In this document: positions 39,412 through 45,925 of the stretch, piece after piece
Position numbering within the stretch: the first letter of the stretch is position 1
How the letters are laid out: every line of letters starts with the position of its first letter
From: JBFWUW01 sp050247075
GTDB taxonomy: Bacteria > Planctomycetota > Planctomycetia > Pirellulales > JBFWUW01
Assembly: GCA_050247075.1 (NCBI GenBank)
Contig: JBFWUW010000023.1
Span: 1 to 64,000 of the forward strand
Length of the DNA: 64,000 bases
Reading direction: 5' to 3'
Made by a program: the position numbers and the translations under genes
The notes under the pieces: model-generated
Told to the model about the DNA's origin: nothing
The model's input: only the letters and a program-made list of their open reading frames with translations
Database searches by the model: none

Positions 39412-40590
39412 ATGCCCCCGGAAGACCTCGGCACCGTGACGAGTAGCGAAGAGTCTGTCTATCGCCGCTACGCCGCCGCCGCGCACAACCGTGAAGAGGC
39501 CCTCTGTTGCCCCACGGAGTACGCCGCCGATTTCCTATCGGTTGTTCCTCAGGAAATCATCGAACGCGACTACGGCTGCGGCGATCCCACGTCGTTTGCC
39601 CAAGCGGGCGACACGGTCCTCGATCTCGGCAGCGGCGGCGGAAAACTGTGCTATATCTTGTCGCAAGTTGTCGGCCGGCAGGGGCGCGTCATCGGTGTGG
39701 ACTGCAATCATGAGATGCTAGGGCTGGCCCGCAAATACCAGCAACAGGTGGCGGACCAGCTTGGTTTTGGCAACGTTGATTTTCGCTACGGTATGATCCA
39801 AGACCTCCAGCTCGATCTTGACCTTCTGGGCCGTGAATTACAGCAGCAGCCGGTCCACGACCCGGCTGGTTGGCTTGCCTTGCGGGGCCTGGAGGACCGC
39901 CTTCGCCGCGAGCAACCCATGATCGCCAGCGATTCGGTGGACTGCGTGGTCTCGAATTGCGTGCTGAATCTGGTGCGGCAACAAGACCGCCAGCAGCTAT
40001 TCGGGGAGATTTTTCGCGTGTTGAAGCGGGGAGGGCGGGCCGCCATCAGCGACATCGTGGCGGATGAAGACGTGCCTGACGATTTGCAGCGCCAGCCCGA
40101 ACTTTGGTCGGGCTGCATTTCGGGCGCGTTCCGCGAAGACAAATTTTTGGCGGCCTTTGAAGAAGCCGGGTTTCATGGCATCGAGATCGTTTCTCGGCAG
40201 GGGGCACCCTGGCGGACCGTGCGGGGCATTGAGTTTCGGTCCATGACCGTCGTGGCCCATAAGGGTAAGCAAGGCCCCTGTCTGGAGCGCAATCAGGCCG
40301 TCATCTATCGCGGTCCTTTTAAGAAAGTGGAAGACGACGACGGACAGGTTTACCACCGCGGCGCTCGGATGGCTGTTTGCGACAAGATCTATCAACTCCT
40401 GCAAAAAGCTCCCTACACAGGCCAGTTTGACGCCATCGCCCCCCACCAAGAAATTCCCTTGGAGCAGGCAAAGCCGTTCGATTGCCGGGGTAGCAAGCTG
40501 CGCGACCCCCGCGAGGCAAAGGGGCCGACCTTCCAACTCACCACGTTGGACGTGGGACCGTGTTGCGGCACCGATGGCTCATGCTGCTAG
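39412..40590 (+). CDS. arsM: ArsM-like arsenite S-adenosylmethionine methyltransferase, with Cys-rich extension
   Basis: This 392-residue SAM methyltransferase has motif I DTVLDLGSGGGKLCYILSQVVG. The Cys contexts typical of ArsM are present: CCPTEY (about 34-35), ERDYGCGDP, VVSNCVLNL and WSGCISGAF. These cysteines bind trivalent arsenic during stepwise methylation of arsenite. A C-terminal extension ends in GPCCGTDGSCC, an unusual Cys-rich tail that may also bind arsenic. ATG 39412 has GGAAAGG upstream. The radical SAM gene overlaps its 3' end by 17 bases. Activity is inferred from motifs and context; gene symbol given on that basis. Confidence 0.82.
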   Translation: MPPEDLGTVTSSEESVYRRYAAAAHNREEALCCPTEYAADFLSVVPQEIIERDYGCGDPTSFAQAGDTVLDLGSGGGKLCYILSQVVGRQGRVIGVDCNHEMLGLARKYQQQVADQLGFGNVDFRYGMIQDLQLDLDLLGRELQQQPVHDPAGWLALRGLEDRLRREQPMIASDSVDCVVSNCVLNLVRQQDRQQLFGEIFRVLKRGGRAAISDIVADEDVPDDLQRQPELWSGCISGAFREDKFLAAFEEAGFHGIEIVSRQGAPWRTVRGIEFRSMTVVAHKGKQGPCLERNQAVIYRGPFKKVEDDDGQVYHRGARMAVCDKIYQLLQKAPYTGQFDAIAPHQEIPLEQAKPFDCRGSKLRDPREAKGPTFQLTTLDVGPCCGTDGSCC

Positions 40591-41677
40591 AAAAAACGAC
40601 ACACACGCCAATGGGGAGATACCCGTGGTAGAATTGACGCTGGTCCGCCAAGGGAGCCATCTGGCCGAAACCGCCGAGCAGTGCCGAATTCTGCAAGCCA
40701 CGCCCGATCTGCCGGACTTTGCCAGCTTGGCCGGCTCGCCGCTGGCCGCGACCGGTTTGGAAGTCTTGCAGATCAATGTCGGCAAAGTCTGCAACCAGAC
40801 TTGCCGGCATTGCCATGTCGATGCCGGGCCCGATCGTCGCGAGTCCATGTCGCGGGAAGTAGCCTCGGCCTGCCTGCGCTTGCTGGCCGGCAGCGACATT
40901 CCCACCTTGGACATCACGGGCGGGGCACCCGAGATGAATCCCCATTTTCGCTGGCTGGTCCAGGAGGCCCGTCAATTGGGGCGGCAAGTGATCGATCGCT
41001 GCAATCTGACCATTTTGACGGCGCCGGGCTTCGACGATCTCCCCCAGTTCCTGGCCGAGCAGCAAGTGCAAGTGGTGGCGTCGCTCCCCTGCTATCTGGA
41101 AGAGAACGTCGATCGCCAGCGCGGCAGCCACGTCTTTGAAAGGTCGTTGCAGGCCCTGCGGCGGTTGAATGGTCTGGGTTACGGCATGCCCGGTTCCGAT
41201 CTGGAATTGACGCTGGTCTTTAACCCGGTTGGGCCGACGCTGCCACCGTCCCAGGATCGGCTGGAGGCCGACTATCGCCGAGAGTTACGGTCTCGGTATG
41301 GCATAGAGTTCACCCGGCTATTCACGATCACCAACATGCCGATCAGCCGCTTTCTGGATGATCTGCTGCGGTCGGGCCAATACGAAACCTACATGCACAA
41401 ACTCGTGGCGGCCTACAACCCCGCCACACTGGGCCAACTGATGTGCCGGACGATGGTCTCGGTCGATTGGCAAGGCCGCCTGTTTGACTGCGACTTCAAC
41501 CAAATGCTGGAGTTGGGGCTGGCTCCTGGCCAGCCGCGCAGCATCCTGGATCTCGACGCGGATTCGCTGGCGAGCCTCATCCGCCGCCCCATTGTCACGG
41601 GCCAGCATTGTTTTGGCTGTACGGCGGGCGCGGGGTCTAGCTGCCAGGGAAGCATTCAGGCCGACGCCGCGAGGTAA
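40574..41677 (+). CDS. arsS: ArsS-like arsenosugar biosynthesis radical SAM protein
   Basis: This 367-residue protein has the radical SAM cluster CNQTCRHC (CX3CX2C, Cys73/77/80) and a downstream Cys-rich domain (DUF3641-like). It continues ITGGAPEMNPHF and ends with HCFGCTAGAGSSCQG. ArsS uses the SAM adenosyl radical to join dimethylarsenic to the 5'-deoxyadenosyl group, giving the arsenosugar precursor. Some homologues carry selenocysteine in the tail motif; here it is Cys. GTG 40625, preceded by GGGGAG, is a possible alternative start. The gene overlaps the methyltransferase gene and is 3 bases from the glycosyltransferase gene. Confidence 0.88.
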   Translation: MAHAARKNDTHANGEIPVVELTLVRQGSHLAETAEQCRILQATPDLPDFASLAGSPLAATGLEVLQINVGKVCNQTCRHCHVDAGPDRRESMSREVASACLRLLAGSDIPTLDITGGAPEMNPHFRWLVQEARQLGRQVIDRCNLTILTAPGFDDLPQFLAEQQVQVVASLPCYLEENVDRQRGSHVFERSLQALRRLNGLGYGMPGSDLELTLVFNPVGPTLPPSQDRLEADYRRELRSRYGIEFTRLFTITNMPISRFLDDLLRSGQYETYMHKLVAAYNPATLGQLMCRTMVSVDWQGRLFDCDFNQMLELGLAPGQPRSILDLDADSLASLIRRPIVTGQHCFGCTAGAGSSCQGSIQADAAR

Positions 41678-41680
41678 CGC

Positions 41681-43060
41681 GTGCCGGCTTCAACCACGTC
41701 CGCCCAACCGCCGCCTGGGCCAGACACCGCGGAACGGCTGCTGATCTTTGCGCGGGTGCCGCAGCCAGGACAGGCCAAGACTCGGCTGATTCCGGCGTTG
41801 GGCCAGGAACAGGCGTCGCGGTTGCATCACGCTTTAACCTTGAAAACATTGGCCGCGGCGGCCGAGTTGGTGTCGCGCCGCCCCGTCGGCGTGGAAGCCT
41901 GGTTTGCCGGCGGCGACGAACCCGCCAGGCGGCAATTGTTGGGGTCATATCCCTTTAGCAGCCACGTACAGCAGGGCGACGATTTAGGAGAACGGTTGCG
42001 GCGGGCCGTATCGGCGGCGTTTGCCGGGGGCGGACAACGTGTTGTGGTGATTGGCACCGATTGCCCCGACATCAATGCAAAAACGCTGGCGACCGCCTTC
42101 GATGCGCTCCAGCGGCACGATGTTGTCTGGGGACCAGCCCAAGACGGCGGTTATTATCTGGTCGGTCTGCGGCGGGACCAGCCCGAACTATTTCAAGGCA
42201 TCGACTGGGGGACGGAACATGTACTGCGGCAATCGTTGGCGGTTTGCCGTAGCATGGGCCTGAAAGTCCACCAGTTAGCGGCACTTCCGGATGTTGATCG
42301 CGCGGAGGATCTGGTCGTCTGCCGCCGTATCGGCCAAGAACTGGCGGAAGTCCTTCCGACCGTCGTGCCGGGTCGAATCTCCATCATCATGCCAACACTC
42401 AACGAGGCAGCCAATATCGAGCGGACCCTGCAAGCGATTGCCGGCCAGGGGGATATCGAAGTAATCGTCGCCGATGGCGGCAGCAGCGACGAAACGGCTG
42501 AAACCGCTGTCCGTTGCGGTGCCATCGTCGTGCGGGCCAACCGTGGCCGCGGCCGACAACTGAACGCCGGAGCGGCGCTTGCCAGCGGTCAGGTGCTCCT
42601 CTTTCTGCACGCCGATACCCTGTTACCCGCCGGTTTTGCCCAACAGGTCTGGCAAACCTTGCAACAGGGAGCCGTGGCGGGTGCGTTCCGCCTGCATATC
42701 GACAGCGATCGCGCTGGCTTTCGCTTGATCGAGTGGGGGGCCAACCTTCGGTCGCGCTACCTGCACATGCCTTACGGCGACCAGGGACTGTTCATGCGTT
42801 CCGACACCTTCTATGAACTGGGGGGCTTTCCCAACTGGCCCTTGATGGAGGACTACGAACTATGCCGCCGATTGCTGCGGCGAGGGCGAATCTCCTTGGT
42901 GGCCGAACCCGTCCGCACGTCGGCCCGCCGCTGGCTGCGGCGAGGGATATGGCGGACCACATTGTTAAACCAACTCTGCGTGGCCGGATACCGGCTGGGA
43001 GTCTGTCCAGAACGGCTGGCCAAGTGGTATGCGGGGCGGGGCGGCAGAAAACAGGATTAG
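41681..43060 (+). CDS. Fused DUF2064 plus family 2 glycosyltransferase (arsenosugar type)
   Basis: This 459-residue protein joins two domains that are usually separate. About 15-225 is a DUF2064/TIGR04282-type nucleotidyl/glycosyltransferase-like domain (FARVPQPGQAKTRLIPALG, VVVIGTDCPDI, GPAQDGGYYLVGL). About 230-455 is a TIGR04283-type GT2 (ISIIMPTLNEAANIERTL, VADGGSSDET, FLHADTLLPAGF, YGDQGLFMRSDTFYELGGFP, MEDYELCRRLLRRG). Both families are named for arsenosugar clusters, so the fusion may act in sugar addition. The start GTG 41681 lies 3 bases after the ArsS-like stop. The fusion may channel an intermediate (inference). Confidence 0.88.
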   Translation: MPASTTSAQPPPGPDTAERLLIFARVPQPGQAKTRLIPALGQEQASRLHHALTLKTLAAAAELVSRRPVGVEAWFAGGDEPARRQLLGSYPFSSHVQQGDDLGERLRRAVSAAFAGGGQRVVVIGTDCPDINAKTLATAFDALQRHDVVWGPAQDGGYYLVGLRRDQPELFQGIDWGTEHVLRQSLAVCRSMGLKVHQLAALPDVDRAEDLVVCRRIGQELAEVLPTVVPGRISIIMPTLNEAANIERTLQAIAGQGDIEVIVADGGSSDETAETAVRCGAIVVRANRGRGRQLNAGAALASGQVLLFLHADTLLPAGFAQQVWQTLQQGAVAGAFRLHIDSDRAGFRLIEWGANLRSRYLHMPYGDQGLFMRSDTFYELGGFPNWPLMEDYELCRRLLRRGRISLVAEPVRTSARRWLRRGIWRTTLLNQLCVAGYRLGVCPERLAKWYAGRGGRKQD

Positions 43061-43090
43061 CAGACAAGTGGTTGATTGCTCACTTTGCAA

Positions 43091-43141
43091 GCAGACTGTC
43101 GCGGGCAACTTGCAACGATGTTGTCAAATTGAACAGTCTGC
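43091..43141. terminator. Inverted repeat downstream of the arsenosugar operon
   Basis: GCAGACTGT (43091-43099) pairs perfectly with ACAGTCTGC (43133-43141), with an inner caac-gat-gttg palindrome. It begins 31 bases past the last stop codon. No T-tract follows, so it could be a Rho-independent-like pause site or mRNA-stability hairpin instead. Confidence 0.4.
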
Positions 43142-43246
43142 CATGACATGGCAAACCGGCCCGAAAACAATTCGATGCCGCAAAGTCCTTGCCGCATAAG
43201 TTGATAGAGCCTGATACCACTTGCTGCGCATTGATTTTTGCGGCCC

Positions 43247-43261
43247 TGGCCCAAGAATTGC
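43247..43261 (+). promoter_or_regulatory. Sigma-54-type promoter
   Basis: TGGCCC-aagaa-TTGC followed by TTT matches the -24/-12 pattern TGGCAC-N5-TTGC with one substitution (A to C). The GG and GC doublets have the required spacing. The predicted start is near 43272, about 60 bases before the ATG at 43334. No other candidate of this type was found in the window. This would need an enhancer-binding activator. Confidence 0.55.
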
Positions 43262-43333
43262 TTTACCGGTAGGTCATGTCTGTTTGCAAGACATTCCCAC
43301 GCGGTGCATAACTCTTAAGGAAGGCGGCCAGCC

Positions 43334-43606
43334 ATGTCCAACATCCGAGCCAACCAACGTGTCGATCTGCTGGAGTCGCGTACCAACCGACAAAATGGCC
43401 GTGATGCACTCCTCCCCTGGGCCGACCCTTACATTGCCGGTTTGCAGCGGGCCGATTCGCCAGCGGCCCAATGGCCCGATCGGCCCCATTTCGAGCGAAA
43501 GTCGAACCGCCCCGCCAGCGCGGTGATTCGCGACGAGGCACCTCCGCCGCTGGGCGAATCTCCTTTTTCGAATAGCCAAGAGCGCGACCGCCGCAGTGCG
43601 CGGTAG
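43334..43606 (+). CDS. Small protein of unknown function, downstream of a sigma-54-type promoter
   Basis: This 90-residue, highly charged protein (MSNIRANQRVDLLESRTNRQ...) has the hydrophobic centre LLPWADPYIAGLQ and an Arg/Ser/Pro-rich tail. It has no signal peptide, membrane segment or recognised domain. A purine-rich AAGGAAGG lies 10-17 bases before the ATG. The sigma-54-type promoter upstream supports it being real. Function is unknown; it could also be a chance frame. Confidence 0.5.
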   Translation: MSNIRANQRVDLLESRTNRQNGRDALLPWADPYIAGLQRADSPAAQWPDRPHFERKSNRPASAVIRDEAPPPLGESPFSNSQERDRRSAR

Positions 43607-43725
43607 CTATTTGCTGGGGAGTTGAGGAACTCTGCTAGCGTCAACGTGGATTGACGTTGACCTTGCTTGCTGGCGTGGGGTATCGTCCCGCCGCGCATGC
43701 CCCTCGTCCCCGCGTTCCGTGCCCA

Positions 43726-45066
43726 ATGATTTTGTCCGCAATCGCCACGCCCAGCGCACGCCGCCGTTGGCGGCTTTGGCTGCGTTTTGCGGTGTTGGCG
43801 GCCATCTTGGCGGGAATTTGGCACGCTTTCTGGTGGCACCATCTCAAACGCTTGCAAACAGTCCACGCCGGTGCGGCCTATCGCACGGCCCAGCCCACGG
43901 AACTGGGGTTGTGGTACCTGGCCCGGTGGCACGGGGTGCGGACCGTTATCAATCTGCGGTTGGAAGACCCCCAGCTCTTGGGCGGAATTGTCGATTTCAA
44001 TCAGCCAGACGGAGAGCGCGAGTCGGACTACCTGCGGCAACTTGGCGTGTGGCACGTCTCTTGGCCCATGGGGGACGAAGCCTGCTGGCCGTGGGTATCG
44101 CCCTGGCAATTCGAGGAGTTCTTCAAGCTGTTTGATGAACCGGCCCATTTGCCCGCCGCCATGCATTGCGTGGGAGGCCGGCATCGCACCGGGACCATTT
44201 CCGCCCTGTACCGCATGGAATACGACCGCTGGCCCGCCGAACGGGCGCTGCGGGAGATGTACTCGTTTTCGTTCGGCCCGCCCGTGCCTTTACAAGACCA
44301 CAATCTACGGACATACTCCCCCCGGCCGCGGCCCAATGCCGCACAACTGGCGGACATTACGCGGCACTTTGCATCCGTCCTGGCCGATTCGCCAACCCCG
44401 GAGTATGAACCGCTGGTCCATGCGCTGCGGCACTCGGCCCATCCCGGCGGCGGCCTGTCGGATACCGTTCGCGCGTTGCTGTCCGAATATCTCGCGGCGT
44501 CGCGGCCGTTTGCCTTGCCACTGGCGCAACGCCTCATCGACGAACCTTACGATCCGCTGGCGGAACTGGCCGCCCAACAAGCGGCGGACTGCTTGCAACA
44601 GCCCCAGGCGGCTGCCATCGACTACACCGCCGCCGCCGCGCTCGTGGCCGATTTTGGCACGATGGAACAGCAGTTGCGGCTGTTGGATATCTTGTCGGGC
44701 GAGGATCGAGACGGCCCGCCTACTGCCCGCTACCAGGCCGTGGCAGCCGGCGTGACCAACCGCTATACGGCCAATCGAATCGCCTTCCTGCGGCCGTTAC
44801 TGGCGGACGAACGGCCACGGCCCGAACCGCAGGCGGCCGGGCTGCGGTACTGCGACACCGCCGCCGCGCGGCTCAGCGCGATCAAGAACCGCAACTTCTT
44901 GCTGCCCGGCTGGACCTGGAACGAAGGCGTCGAGCATGCCCGCGCCTGGTTTGCCGAAGCTCCCGACCGCCAGCATCTGTGCCGGCTTCAGCCCCCGACC
45001 GGCCGGCCATCGGCGGTGCAAACCGCCTCCCCCGCCGACGCCGACCGCGTTTTTCGACGCCGATAA
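43726..45066 (+). CDS. Membrane-anchored tyrosine/dual-specificity phosphatase-like protein
   Basis: This 446-residue protein has an N-terminal membrane helix (about 19-36) and a PTP/DSP domain with the P-loop HCVGGRHRTG (Cys148 and Arg154, CX5R). The preceding WPMGDE may carry the general-acid Asp. The C-terminal part (about 215-420) is Ala-rich helical repeats of unknown type. It might remove phosphate from proteins or lipids. The start at ATG 43726 matches the helix; an upstream frame is unlikely. No close partner gene; the next gene is a small membrane protein in the same direction. Confidence 0.78.
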   Translation: MILSAIATPSARRRWRLWLRFAVLAAILAGIWHAFWWHHLKRLQTVHAGAAYRTAQPTELGLWYLARWHGVRTVINLRLEDPQLLGGIVDFNQPDGERESDYLRQLGVWHVSWPMGDEACWPWVSPWQFEEFFKLFDEPAHLPAAMHCVGGRHRTGTISALYRMEYDRWPAERALREMYSFSFGPPVPLQDHNLRTYSPRPRPNAAQLADITRHFASVLADSPTPEYEPLVHALRHSAHPGGGLSDTVRALLSEYLAASRPFALPLAQRLIDEPYDPLAELAAQQAADCLQQPQAAAIDYTAAAALVADFGTMEQQLRLLDILSGEDRDGPPTARYQAVAAGVTNRYTANRIAFLRPLLADERPRPEPQAAGLRYCDTAAARLSAIKNRNFLLPGWTWNEGVEHARAWFAEAPDRQHLCRLQPPTGRPSAVQTASPADADRVFRRR

Positions 45067-45197
45067 GAAGCCGCCCCAAAACCGAATGCTTGTCTTGTGG
45101 TGAGGCCGGCGGATACAATTTGGCAAGGGGAAACGGTGGAACAACTTTGGTCGGCGGCGACGGGCGAACGGCCCGCCCGATTCGCCAGGAGGCTGAC

Positions 45198-45677
45198 ATG
45201 GAACTGTGGTGGATCGCGGGTGGAACATTGGCCGGCTTGGCATTGGGCGCGGCATTGGCGTGGCGGCCGGTCAAGGCAGCCCGGCGCGAGCGGCAATTTC
45301 AGCGGGCACGCAAGCTCTTTCATCAACAGCGCGAACGGCTGGAAGCCAAGTTTCTGGCCTTGGCCGCAAAAAGCGGCAAGCCGCGCGGGCTGCGTTGGAC
45401 CGACTGCGATTTTGAAAACGCCGTGGCCTATGCCCGCGACCGCCGCACGCACGATGTAACGGCTTTCGTGGGAGTCACCATCGCCTTTGAGGCGGTTGCC
45501 GGCGGGCCGATGGAAGGGGTGGAAGCCGTTGGCAATCTGCGGGCGGCCACTGCCGTGTTTCAGTTCCACGGCGAGCGGTGGGAAACCGAAGGCCGGGCCA
45601 TGTTCAATCTCAATCCCGTCGAAGCCATCGCCTTCTACCGCGACGACTTCGAAATGATCGCGCAAGAAGCGGTCTAA
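45198..45677 (+). CDS. Small single-pass membrane protein of unknown function
   Basis: This 159-residue protein has an N-terminal helix (about 5-22, WIAGGTLAGLALGAALAW), a basic helical stretch (RRERQFQRARKLFHQQRERLEAKF), and a beta-rich C domain (DVTAFVGVTIAFEAVAGG...) that ends FEMIAQEAV. The ATG at 45198 is preceded by a strong AGGAGG site. No family was recognised. Confidence 0.75.
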   Translation: MELWWIAGGTLAGLALGAALAWRPVKAARRERQFQRARKLFHQQRERLEAKFLALAAKSGKPRGLRWTDCDFENAVAYARDRRTHDVTAFVGVTIAFEAVAGGPMEGVEAVGNLRAATAVFQFHGERWETEGRAMFNLNPVEAIAFYRDDFEMIAQEAV

Positions 45678-45693
45678 TGCTGTATCGCGGCTA

Positions 45694-45919
45694 GGAATTT
45701 GGGTGCCAGTGGCGGATTGGGTGCCACTTCGGAATTTGGGTGCCACTTCGGAATTTGGGTGCCACTGGCGGCTTGCCCGCCAGTGGACCAGTCGGATTGC
45801 CGAAGCACAGCCAGGCAATCCGCAAGTGGTACGCATGCGAATTGGTGCCACTGGCAACTCGCTCACCGGTAGCTTTGCAACACACTCGCCCACTGGCGGT
45901 CGAGCCGCCAGTGGCACCT
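45694..45919. repeat. GGTGCCACTGGCGG palindromic and tandem repeat cluster
   Basis: Two exact 19-base tandem copies of GTGCCACTTCGGAATTTGG (45721-45739, 45740-45758) are flanked by related copies (GTGCCAGTGGCGG at 45703 and GTGCCACTGGCGG at 45759). Palindromes CACTGGCGG-n-CCGCCAGTG lie near 45762-45785 and 45891-45914. This fills the whole gap between the convergent unknown gene and comEC. Confidence 0.8.
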
Positions 45920-45925
45920 TCAGAC

